This document shows positions 1 to 6,400 of a DNA stretch of 8,085 nt, one piece after another. How positions within the stretch are numbered: the first letter of the stretch is position 1; every line of letters begins with the position of its first letter. Origin of the DNA: JBCBJX01 sp038522735 (GTDB lineage Bacteria; Pseudomonadota; Alphaproteobacteria; Caulobacterales; Parvularculaceae); contig JBCBJX010000118.1 in NCBI GenBank assembly GCA_038522735.1, forward strand, positions 1 through 8,085. Reading direction: 5' to 3'. Position numbers and translations under genes: made by a program. Below the pieces are notes generated by a model. The model searched no databases, was not told the DNA's origin, and saw nothing but the letters and a program-made list of their open reading frames with translations.

Positions 1-1
1 G

Positions 2-643
2 ACGGCCGAAATCGGCATCGAAACCGCCGACCTCTACCCATCGCTTCGCATCCCGGGCAGCGTGACACTCGATCTCGGCGGCACGATCGACCGAACTGAG
101 CTTGTCGGGACGATCAGCTCGGTGATCGACATCCCGCTCTTCGACGCCGGTCGGCGACGCGCCGAAATTCGCGGCGCCAAGGCCCGCGCCCGCGCCGCGG
201 TGAGCGACTACGAACAATCTGTGCTCTCCGCTCTCGCGGACGTCGAGATCGCCCTTGTCGGCATCAACGCCGCGGAGCTCCAGCTGCGCGAATTTCAGTC
301 CGCTGTAGAGTCGAGCGAATACGCCTTCGACCAGCTCACCGCTCTCTACCGGGAGGGCCTCGCCACCTTCATCGACATCCTCGACGCCCAGCGCACGCTC
401 ATCGCGAACCGGGAAGCCTATGTCGACGCCGAGGCGGCGGCAGCCATCTCGGTCGTCGATCTATATTTCGCCGTCGGCTCGCCGACCGGCACGCCGGAGA
501 CGGAGGCGGCCAGGCTCTCCCGCCCGGCCCGCAAATCGCTCTTCCGGGCGATCGAAGCGCTCGAGCAGCCGTCGGAAACCGAAAGCACGCCCGAGGCGAC
601 CGGCCACAACGGGACGGGCGCGCCTCTAAACCAGAGCAATTGA
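2..643 (+). CDS. Outer membrane factor of TolC/NodT type, C-terminal part (5' end outside window)
   Basis: The reading frame is open from the first bases, so this is a truncated gene with 213 residues visible. TolC-type outer membrane factors form the trimeric barrel-and-tunnel exit duct of RND efflux pumps or type I secretion systems. What is seen: a repeat-start motif ADLYPSLRIPG (visible residues about 9-19), the IPLFDAGRRRAEIRGAKAR strand-to-helix signature (about 44-62), a long Ala/Glu-rich coiled-coil helix, and the late motif YREGLATFIDILDAQRTLI, all typical of the second half of the family. The GRRRAEI style resembles RND-type NodT proteins more than classical type I TolC, but this is by eye. 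The last ~50 residues (SPTGTPETE... to NQSN) are a polar, probably disordered tail beyond the usual end. A GTG at 62 is internal, not the start. The next gene is a likely type I secretion substrate on the same strand, so a shared export role is possible but unproven. A lipobox cannot be checked. Confidence 0.9.
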   Translation, partial: TAEIGIETADLYPSLRIPGSVTLDLGGTIDRTELVGTISSVIDIPLFDAGRRRAEIRGAKARARAAVSDYEQSVLSALADVEIALVGINAAELQLREFQSAVESSEYAFDQLTALYREGLATFIDILDAQRTLIANREAYVDAEAAAAISVVDLYFAVGSPTGTPETEAARLSRPARKSLFRAIEALEQPSETESTPEATGHNGTGAPLNQSN

Positions 644-738
644 AGGAGTTGTTTCACCGGCCTTGAACAAGCGGCGGCGAGACTTGCCGGGTGCGGCTCC
701 GCGCGGCACCTTCGCCTCGTCTGAACGCAACCGCCACT

Positions 739-743
739 GAGGG
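739..743 (+). promoter_or_regulatory. Ribosome binding site of the RTX gene
   Basis: GAGGG lies 11 nt before the ATG at 755. This is a slightly long but workable spacing, and it supports that start. The rest of the 644-754 gap shows no convincing promoter or terminator. Confidence 0.5.
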
Positions 744-754
744 TCATTTCCGCC

Positions 755-3706
755 ATGTTTTCCGTTTCCTTCGGCGCGACGTCCGGCGTCGCGCAAGCCA
801 CCGTCGACGCCATCCAGGCGCTCACCGAACAGGCCGCCGCCGCCTGGGAGCCCTATTTGAACTTCAACGGCGCGACGATCGAGATCGAGGTGGAGATCGT
901 GCCCATCGAAGGCGATACGCTGGCTTTCGGCGGAACGACGTTTTTCAGCTTGGGGTCCGGCCCGTTTGAGGGATTGTTCCAGGCCACGCCGATCCTTGAG
1001 ATGCTTTCCGGGTCTGATCCGAACGGCGGACAGCCGGACATTACGATCTCCATCGATCTGGAGACGCTTCAGGCGGATGAATTCAACCTCAATGGACCGG
1101 ATCAGGGCGGCCCGGTTCCAGGTTTTTTTGATCTTTACACAGTTCTTATTCACGAGGTCGGTCACGGCCTTGGTTTCCTTGGATTCGGGGAAGACTCCGA
1201 CGTGCAGTCCGTCTTCGACAGCTTCGTGGCCAATGACGGCGGATCACTGGAGTTCACTGGTCCGAACGCGTCGGCGCTCAACAACAACGAAGCGATACCG
1301 TTCGCCGACGACAGCCACATCCAGTTCAACAACGACCTCATGAGCGCGACCATCGGCCCCGGCCAGCGACAGCCGATTTCTAACGTCAACATTGCGATCC
1401 TCCAGGATATCGGCATGCCGGTGCTCGTCCCGACCGAGAACGCAGATGTTCTGCAGGGCTTCGAATTCGCAAATCTCGGCAGCGGCTTCATCAGCGGGAA
1501 CGATACGATCGATCTCATGGGCGGCGACGACACGTATCTCGCGCTTTCCGGCGACGACATCGTATTCGGAGGGCTCGGCGACGACTTCATCGACGGCGGA
1601 ACCGGCGCCAACATGCTCTATGGCGAAGACGGCGACGACACGCTGATCAACGGCGGCGCCAACAGTTCGTCTTTCGGCGGCGCGGGAGACGACAGGATAA
1701 TCTTGTCCGACGGTTTCTCGGCCATCGTCGACGGCGGCCTCGACTCCGACACCGTCGTGTTCATGAACCTCAACGCTGGCCTGACCCTGAACCTCGCCAC
1801 CAATTCGATCGCCGTCGGCGGCCAGGCGCGGTCGATCAATCTCATCAGTATCGAAAATGCAGCGGGTACGGATTTCGATGACTTTCTGACGGGCAATAAC
1901 GACGACAACACTTTCCTCGGCGGCGCGGGCGCGGACGCCCATGACGGCGGGGTCGGCGTCGACACCGTCGACTATTCCGCAAGCGATCAAGTCATCGCCA
2001 TGAGCCTTGAGAGCAATGTCGGCACCCTCGGCGAGTCGACTGGCGACACTTATGTCAGTATCGAGAACATCATCGGCACGGCGCAGGCCGATTTCATCAC
2101 CGGCGACGCCAACGCGAACCGGCTCGAAGGCGGCGCCGGGAACGACAACCTCAACGGACGCGGGGGCGACGACCTCGTCATCGGCGGCGACGGCGACGAC
2201 AGCATCATCGGCTTTTTCGGCGACGACATCCTGCGCGGCGGCGCCGGAGCCGACGACCTGAACGGCGGCGCCGGCTCCGACACGGCGGATTACTCCGATG
2301 CGGCGAGCCGGGTGGCGCTGGAGCTCTACCTCGGAACCGGTCGGATCGGCGATGCTGAAAACGATACCTACACGGATATCGAAAATGTCTACGGATCGCA
2401 GTTCAACGATTACATCGTCGGCGACTCCGGAGGCAACGTCCTCAGCGGCGATCTCGGCTTCGACAACCTGATCGCCGCCGGCGGCGACGACGTCCTGAAC
2501 GGCGGCAAGAACGGCGACCAGCTCGACGGCGGCTCAGGGAGCGACACGGCGTCCTATGAAGGTTCGACCGGCCGGGTCTGGGTCTCTCTCATCGGCACGT
2601 CCGGCGTTCTCAACGGGTTCGGGTTCTTCGGCGACGCGGTCGGCGACACGCTGATCTCTATCGAAAATCTGCAGGGTACGGAATTCGGAGACGTGCTCGA
2701 GGGCGACGCCGGCGACAACATCCTCAACGGCATGGAGCGCAACGACACCCTGATCGGCGGCGATGGGAACGACCAGCTGATCGGCGGAACCGGACAGGAC
2801 ATTCTCCAGGGCGGAGCCGGCGCCGATCTCCTGGATGGCGGCGACGGTCCGGACACGGTGAACTACGCTGACGCCACCGATCGCGTCGCCGTCGAGCTCT
2901 ATATCAACCAGGCGCGTCTCAACATCGCCGAAGGCGATCAGCTGATCAGCATCGAGAACGTGGTGGGATCCGCGTTCAACGACTTCATCGTCGGCAGCGG
3001 CGTTGCGAATACCATCGAAGGCGGCGCCGGCGTCGACTTCATCAACTCCGCCGGCGGGAACGATATCATCATCGGCGGCCTCGCCTTCGACCGCATTCGG
3101 ACGGGCATGGGGAACGATGAAGTCCGTTTCTCCGCTGGAGACGGCAACGACATCATTGAAGATTTCACAGCCGGCTCCGGCGCGGGCGACGTTCTTTCGC
3201 TCTCCCTCGGGTCGGCGTTCGATACGTTCGCCGAGGTGATCGCCTCCGCGAGCGACGTCGACGGAAACGCGGTACTGAGTTTCGGCTCCTCGGGCTCGAT
3301 TACGCTCGAAGGCGTCGCCGTCGCGGATCTCGCCGAGGACGACTTTATCTTTCCCGCGGCTGCGGTCGGCGGCGGCGCGACCATTCAGGAGTCCATCGGT
3401 CTTCAGATGACGTCCGTCGGTCTGCAGGCGGAGGAGCCGTCTGAACTCGTTTACGATGAAAGCGGAGAGACGGCGACGGTCGTCACGAGCGAGCACATCG
3501 AAGGCGACGCCTTCCTTGAATTCGACGTAGACAGCGGGATCAAACTTGTTTGCGGCTGCCCCTCCTGCCACGGCCTGACAGACGACGCCGCGGCGGCTGC
3601 GGTCGCGGTGCAGGCCGTGTTCATCCCGGATCAGACGGTCGAGATGCGCTATGTCGAAGGGCTTCAGGCGTTCGAACTCGCCGAGCTCGACGAACACCTC
3701 GTCTGA
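755..3706 (+). CDS. Large RTX protein with N-terminal HExxHxxG metalloprotease-like domain
   Basis: 983 residues; acidic, rich in Gly/Asp, with no N-terminal signal peptide, as expected for a type I secreted, calcium-folded extracellular protein. Domain order: residues 1-235 form a metalloprotease-like domain with HEVGHGLGF (H133, E134, H137). DSHIQFNNDLMSA follows 51 residues later, offering H188 as third zinc ligand and M196 as Met-turn, a spacing reminiscent of leishmanolysin-type metallopeptidases. The His/Asp normally three residues after the motif Gly is absent (G143). Residues ~250-830 hold GGxGxDxLxG nonapeptide blocks alternating with five modules running from DTxxY/F (332, 403, 509, 597, 700) to SIENxxGxxxxDxxxG. 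A typical RTX C-terminal section ends in DDFIF (862-866). A 117-residue tail follows with CGCPSCHG at 933-940, the only cysteines in the protein. Start chosen for GAGGG 11 nt upstream. Protease activity is inferred from the motif; an adhesin or surface-layer role is the alternative. Confidence 0.85.
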   Translation: MFSVSFGATSGVAQATVDAIQALTEQAAAAWEPYLNFNGATIEIEVEIVPIEGDTLAFGGTTFFSLGSGPFEGLFQATPILEMLSGSDPNGGQPDITISIDLETLQADEFNLNGPDQGGPVPGFFDLYTVLIHEVGHGLGFLGFGEDSDVQSVFDSFVANDGGSLEFTGPNASALNNNEAIPFADDSHIQFNNDLMSATIGPGQRQPISNVNIAILQDIGMPVLVPTENADVLQGFEFANLGSGFISGNDTIDLMGGDDTYLALSGDDIVFGGLGDDFIDGGTGANMLYGEDGDDTLINGGANSSSFGGAGDDRIILSDGFSAIVDGGLDSDTVVFMNLNAGLTLNLATNSIAVGGQARSINLISIENAAGTDFDDFLTGNNDDNTFLGGAGADAHDGGVGVDTVDYSASDQVIAMSLESNVGTLGESTGDTYVSIENIIGTAQADFITGDANANRLEGGAGNDNLNGRGGDDLVIGGDGDDSIIGFFGDDILRGGAGADDLNGGAGSDTADYSDAASRVALELYLGTGRIGDAENDTYTDIENVYGSQFNDYIVGDSGGNVLSGDLGFDNLIAAGGDDVLNGGKNGDQLDGGSGSDTASYEGSTGRVWVSLIGTSGVLNGFGFFGDAVGDTLISIENLQGTEFGDVLEGDAGDNILNGMERNDTLIGGDGNDQLIGGTGQDILQGGAGADLLDGGDGPDTVNYADATDRVAVELYINQARLNIAEGDQLISIENVVGSAFNDFIVGSGVANTIEGGAGVDFINSAGGNDIIIGGLAFDRIRTGMGNDEVRFSAGDGNDIIEDFTAGSGAGDVLSLSLGSAFDTFAEVIASASDVDGNAVLSFGSSGSITLEGVAVADLAEDDFIFPAAAVGGGATIQESIGLQMTSVGLQAEEPSELVYDESGETATVVTSEHIEGDAFLEFDVDSGIKLVCGCPSCHGLTDDAAAAAVAVQAVFIPDQTVEMRYVEGLQAFELAELDEHLV
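1517..3154 (+). repeat. RTX (hemolysin-type) calcium-binding repeat region
   Basis: This is a coding repeat with 27-nt periodicity (GGxGxDxLx) inside the RTX gene. The blocks lie at about 1517-1716, 1895-1975, 2102-2290, 2420-2557, 2702-2866 and 2996-3154. They are separated by non-nonapeptide stretches of the form DTxxYxxAxxxVxxxL...GDTxxSIENxxGTxxxDxIxG. Such nonapeptides fold into calcium-filled parallel beta rolls after secretion. Copies are diverged at DNA level, so this is an old protein repeat rather than a recent tandem duplication. Confidence 0.9.
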
Positions 3707-3710
3707 CGCC

Positions 3711-5123
3711 TCACGCGCCGCCGAGAGCCGTCCGCCAACGGTCCATCTCAGCGCGCACGACCTCCGGCGCAGGCCCGCCCACATGCGCCCGCGACCGGAC
3801 GGATGCGGCCGGATCGAGGGCGGCGAGCATTTCAGCGTCGACCGACGCCGACACGCCCTGGGCTTCGGCGAGCGGCAGGTCCGAAAGGCTTGTCCCTCGC
3901 GCGTCCGCCAGCGCGACGAGACGACCGACGACGTGGTGCGCCTCCCGGAAGGGAAGCCCCGCCCGACGCACAAGGAGGTCGGCGAGGTCCACAGCCGTCG
4001 TGTGGCCGACGCCGGCCGCCGCCGCCATCCGCTCGGGAAACACCATCAGCTCCGCCGTCATGCCGGCGGCGATGGCGAGGCAGTCCTCGACGGTTTCCAG
4101 CGCGTCGAGGGCGGGCGCCTTTCCTTCCTGCATGTCTTTTGAATAGGCGAGCGGCAGACCTTTCATGGTGACGGCGAGGCTCTGGAACGCTGCGAGCACG
4201 CCGCCGGTCTTCCCGCGGATGAGCTCCGCCGCATCCGGATTGCGCTTCTGCGGCATGATGGACGAGCCCGTTGCATAACGCTCCGAGCACTGCATAAAAC
4301 CGAATTGGGGGGTTGAGAAAACCACGATCTCCTCGGCGAACCGCGAAAGCGTGATCGCCGCGAAGCTCGCCGCCGACGCCGCCTCCATGGCGAAATCCCG
4401 CGAGGAGACGGCGTCCAATGAATTGCGGCAGGGACGCTCGAAGCCGAGCGCCGCCGCCGTCGCCTCACGGTCGATCGGGTGCGAGGTTCCGGCGAGCGCC
4501 GCCGCGCCGAGCGGGCATTCGTTCAGCCTCCGCCGCGCGTCGAGAGCGCGTCCCTTGTCGCGCTCGGCCATCTCCACATAGGCGAGGAGATGGTGGGCGA
4601 AGGTGACGGGCGTCGCCGGCTGCAGGTGGGTGAAGCCGGGCATCACCGTTTCGACATGATCCGCCGCGAGCCCGAGAAGAGCGCGCTGCCAGTCTGAAAT
4701 TGCAGCCGCGAGCCGGTCGAGACGGGTGCGGACCGCGAGGCGAAGGTCCGTCGCCACCTGGTCGTTGCGAGAGCGCGCCGTGTGCAGACGGCCGGCGGCC
4801 GGACCGATAAGCTCCGAAAGCCGGTGCTCGACGTTCATGTGCACGTCTTCAAACGCCTCGGACCACTGAAACGCGCCATCGGCGATCTCCCGTGAGATCT
4901 GCTCGAGCCCGGCGAGGATCGCCCCCTCGTCCTCGGCGCTGATGATCCCCTGGGCGGCGAGCATTCGGGCGTGGGCGCGCGAGCCGTCGATATCCTCCTC
5001 GGCGAGGCGCTTATCGGTCTCGATGGAGGCGTTGAACCGGCGCATCGCCTCGGCGGGCGCTGCGGAAAACCGGCCGCCCCACATGGCGTTGGCGGCTTCG
5101 TTCTTCGGGTCGTGATCGCTCAT
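3711..5123 (-). CDS. argH: Argininosuccinate lyase
   Basis: 470 residues, close to the usual ~460. It cleaves argininosuccinate to arginine and fumarate, the last step of arginine synthesis, as a cytoplasmic homotetramer of the fumarase/aspartase superfamily. Seen: MWGGRFS near the N-terminus (typical of ArgH); HTARSRNDQVATDLRL; GFTHLQPATPVTFAHHLL with the catalytic-region T165-H166; and the flexible signature loop GSSIMPQKRNP at 286-296 holding the catalytic serine. The start at 5123 (MSDHD) is chosen because GGGGAGAG lies 7 nt upstream and homology begins just after it. The frame stays open to 5363, but those 80 extra codons have no family resemblance and run antisense to the argF' leader. 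It is divergent from argF'GE, so both directions may be controlled from the 260-bp gap. Its stop is 4 bp from the stop of the convergent RTX gene, with no terminator between. Confidence 0.97.
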   Translation of the reverse strand: MSDHDPKNEAANAMWGGRFSAAPAEAMRRFNASIETDKRLAEEDIDGSRAHARMLAAQGIISAEDEGAILAGLEQISREIADGAFQWSEAFEDVHMNVEHRLSELIGPAAGRLHTARSRNDQVATDLRLAVRTRLDRLAAAISDWQRALLGLAADHVETVMPGFTHLQPATPVTFAHHLLAYVEMAERDKGRALDARRRLNECPLGAAALAGTSHPIDREATAAALGFERPCRNSLDAVSSRDFAMEAASAASFAAITLSRFAEEIVVFSTPQFGFMQCSERYATGSSIMPQKRNPDAAELIRGKTGGVLAAFQSLAVTMKGLPLAYSKDMQEGKAPALDALETVEDCLAIAAGMTAELMVFPERMAAAAGVGHTTAVDLADLLVRRAGLPFREAHHVVGRLVALADARGTSLSDLPLAEAQGVSASVDAEMLAALDPAASVRSRAHVGGPAPEVVRAEMDRWRTALGGA

Positions 5124-5130
5124 CGAAGCA

Positions 5131-5138
5131 CTCTCCCC
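5131..5138 (-). promoter_or_regulatory. Ribosome binding site of argH
   Basis: On the minus strand GGGGAGAG ends 7 nt before the ATG at 5123. It decides the argH start over the longer open frame. Confidence 0.75.
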
Positions 5139-5159
5139 GGCGCATGATCCGCCGTTTAC

Positions 5160-5189
5160 TTGACACCCGGCAGGTCCTGGTGACCTAAT
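5160..5189 (+). promoter_or_regulatory. Candidate promoter for the arginine leader and argF'GE
   Basis: A perfect -35 hexamer TTGACA (5160-5165) is followed after 18 bp by CCTAAT (5184-5189), a 4-of-6 match to the -10 consensus. Transcription would begin near 5196 and run through the leader ORF and the terminator into argF'. The -10 is weak, so assignment rests mainly on the -35 and on position. Confidence 0.4.
5172..5186. promoter_or_regulatory. Inverted repeat in the promoter spacer, possible operator
   Basis: AGGTC-CTGGT-GACCT is a perfect 5-bp inverted repeat with a 5-bp spacer, lying between the proposed -35 and -10 and overlapping the latter. A bound dimeric regulator there could block the argF' promoter and perhaps act on argH. 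It does not resemble the AT-rich ARG box of E. coli ArgR. Five-base arms can occur by chance. Confidence 0.3.
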
Positions 5190-5215
5190 TCGGCATCGCA
5201 ACAGACGTTGAACCG

Positions 5216-5308
5216 ATGGCCGAACGCAAGTCGCCTGATCAAGTCCGCACGGCGCGCGCGCACTTCGCGCGACGCCGACGGCGCGTGCGTTCGACGAAGC
5301 GACGCTGA
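5216..5308 (+). CDS. Putative arginine-rich leader peptide (attenuator ORF)
   Basis: A 30-codon ORF, starting MAERKSPDQV and ending ARRRRRVRSTKRR, in the leader of the arginine operon. Eleven of 30 codons are Arg: positions 4, 11, 14, 19-23, 25, 29 and 30. Three of these are CGA, a codon I see only sporadically in the downstream genes. The stop lies 22 nt before an intrinsic terminator, which itself lies 30 nt before argF'. This is the geometry of ribosome-mediated attenuators (trp, his, leu leaders), where the peptide is rich in the operon's own product. The cautions are a weak Shine-Dalgarno, a predicted 5' UTR of only ~20 nt, and the fact that Arg-rich frames arise easily in high-GC noncoding DNA. 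An in-frame stop at 5186 precludes a much longer version. Confidence 0.4.
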   Translation: MAERKSPDQVRTARAHFARRRRRVRSTKRR

Positions 5309-5332
5309 TCGCTCCGTCCGCTGCACGCACGC
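5251..5332 (+). promoter_or_regulatory. Competing RNA structures of the proposed attenuator
   Basis: Seen by eye: hairpin A pairs 5251-5260 with 5266-5276 (10 bp, one bulged A at 5272, loop of 5 nt) across the Arg codons. Pairing B matches GCGTGCGT (5283-5290) with ACGCACGC (5325-5332), a perfect 8 bp. Pairing B uses up G5331 and C5332, the base of the terminator stem, and encloses a small hairpin 5298-5302/5309-5313. In the inferred mechanism, a ribosome waiting at the first codons of the Arg run leaves 5283-5290 free, so B forms and weakens the terminator. A ribosome reaching the stop codon covers this arm, so the terminator folds. No energy calculation was possible. Confidence 0.35.
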
Positions 5333-5353
5333 CCGGCTCAGCCGGGCTTTTTT
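5331..5353 (+). terminator. Intrinsic terminator upstream of argF' (attenuator terminator)
   Basis: GCCCGGC (5331-5337), loop TCA, GCCGGGC (5341-5347), then six T's (5348-5353): a perfect 7-bp GC stem plus U-tract. It is one-directional (no T-tract on the minus strand), so it serves rightward transcription only. There is no conventional gene upstream on this strand, argH pointing the other way. It must end a short leader transcript of ~155 nt or an independent small RNA. Confidence 0.88.
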
Positions 5354-5383
5354 GTTTCTCCAACTTTACGCGAACACCGACCG

Positions 5384-6388
5384 ATGCGCCATTTCCTCAC
5401 GACCGAAGACTGGTCCCGCGCCGAACTGCAGGCGATGCTGGACGACGCCGACGCCTTTCGCCGCTCGCCGGTTTCCGAGGACCTGAAGGGCCGAAAGGCG
5501 GCCCTCGTCTTCTTCAACCCGTCGCTGCGGACCCGCACGTCCTTCCAGATCGCCATGGCCGATCTCGGCGGCGACGCGATCGTGCTCGACGCGGCGGGGA
5601 CATGGCCCCTTGAAACGGAACCGGGCGCCGTCATGGACGGCGAGGCGGAAGAGCATGTGAAGGAGGCCGCGCGCGTCCTCTCGCGTTATTGCGACCTCAT
5701 CTGCGTCCGCGCATTCCCGAAGTTTCAGGACTGGTCGATCGACCGTCAGGACCTGGTCCTGCGCGCCTTCGCCGAGCACGCGGAGGTTCCCGTCGTCAAT
5801 ATGGAGACGATCGTCCATCCATGTCAGGAGCTTGCGCTCATGCGGACGATCGAGGACCGGCTCGGCGGCGCGCCCGACGGCAAGAAGTTCGTTCTCACCT
5901 GGACCTACCACCCGCGCCCGCTCAACACGGCGGTCGCCAACTCCGCCCTCCTCGTCGCCGCGAAATTCGGGATGGACGTGACCCTCCTGTGTCCCACCGA
6001 GGAGTACCGGCTCGACCCGCGCTTCATGGAGCGCGCCGAGGCGGACGCGAGCGCGCAGGGCCGCTCGATCATTGTCACCCACGATATCGAGGAAGCCTAT
6101 TCCGGCGCGCACGTCGTTTATGCGAAAAGCTGGGGCGCGCTTCCTTATTTCGGGCGGTGGGAGGACGAAAAGCCGATCCGCGACGCCCATAAGCACTTCA
6201 TCGTCGATGAAGATAAAATGGCGATGACCGACGGCGGGCTCTTCAGCCACTGCCTCCCCATGCGGCGCAATGTGAAAGCGACGGACGCCGTCGCCGACGC
6301 GCCCTACTCCATGATCATCGACGAGGCGGAGAACCGCCTGCACGTTCAAAAGGCGATGCTGAAACGGCTCGCCCGGGAACGCAGTTAG
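5384..6388 (+). CDS. argF': N-acetylornithine carbamoyltransferase (Xanthomonas type)
   Basis: 334 residues. It transfers the carbamoyl group from carbamoyl phosphate to N-acetylornithine, giving N-acetylcitrulline, as a cytoplasmic trimer of the aspartate/ornithine carbamoyltransferase fold. Seen: carbamoyl-phosphate loop FFNPSLRTRTSF (43-54; ordinary ArgF has an STRTR-type loop), VRAFPKF, HPCQE (145-149), the family stretch LTWTYHPRPLNTAVANS (171-187), and HCLPMRRNVKATD with C290 and K298, the lysine matching the one reported as carboxylated in the X. campestris enzyme. In MDGEAEEH, E89 aligns with X. campestris Glu92, which selects acetylornithine; the Bacteroides succinylornithine enzyme has Pro there. 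It resembles the Xanthomonas protein throughout. No clear Shine-Dalgarno precedes the ATG, and a U-rich stretch from the terminator lies just upstream. First gene of argF'-argG-argE, with argG 12 bp downstream. Confidence 0.95.
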   Translation: MRHFLTTEDWSRAELQAMLDDADAFRRSPVSEDLKGRKAALVFFNPSLRTRTSFQIAMADLGGDAIVLDAAGTWPLETEPGAVMDGEAEEHVKEAARVLSRYCDLICVRAFPKFQDWSIDRQDLVLRAFAEHAEVPVVNMETIVHPCQELALMRTIEDRLGGAPDGKKFVLTWTYHPRPLNTAVANSALLVAAKFGMDVTLLCPTEEYRLDPRFMERAEADASAQGRSIIVTHDIEEAYSGAHVVYAKSWGALPYFGRWEDEKPIRDAHKHFIVDEDKMAMTDGGLFSHCLPMRRNVKATDAVADAPYSMIIDEAENRLHVQKAMLKRLARERS

Positions 6389-6393
6389 AAAGG
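6388..6393 (+). promoter_or_regulatory. Ribosome binding site of argG
   Basis: GAAAGG lies 7 nt before the ATG at 6401 and overlaps the last base of the argF' stop codon. This favours co-translation within one mRNA. Confidence 0.6.
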
Positions 6394-6400
6394 CCGCGCC

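Noticed and set aside
690..710. Imperfect inverted repeat GGTGC...GCACC between the outer membrane factor and the RTX gene
   Set aside because: It has a central mismatch, a short stem and no T-tract, so it is not a credible terminator.
663..740. A 25-codon TTG-initiated ORF after an AGGAG sequence downstream of the outer membrane factor
   Set aside because: The spacing is long (~14 nt), the start is weak and the peptide has no recognisable feature. AGGAG is likely coincidental.
1517..3154. CRISPR-like or non-coding tandem repeat
   Set aside because: The periodicity is 27 nt in frame, giving GGxGxDxxx protein repeats in one long ORF.
3551..3574. c-type cytochrome heme site (CPSCH)
   Set aside because: There is no signal peptide or cytochrome fold, and an RTX substrate would not pass the periplasmic heme attachment machinery. 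A chance pattern or metal/disulfide site is likelier.
5124..5363. Open minus-strand extension of argH by 80 codons
   Set aside because: It has no similarity to the ArgH N-terminus. A good ribosome binding site marks 5123 as the start. The extension merely mirrors the leader region.
5124..5383. E. coli-type ArgR (ARG box) operators
   Set aside because: No AT-rich TGAAT...ATTCA palindrome is present in the divergent region.
5384..6388. Ordinary ornithine carbamoyltransferase or N-succinylornithine carbamoyltransferase
   Set aside because: The FNPSLRTRTS loop and overall wording match acetylornithine carbamoyltransferase. Glu at residue 89, not Pro, argues against succinylornithine.
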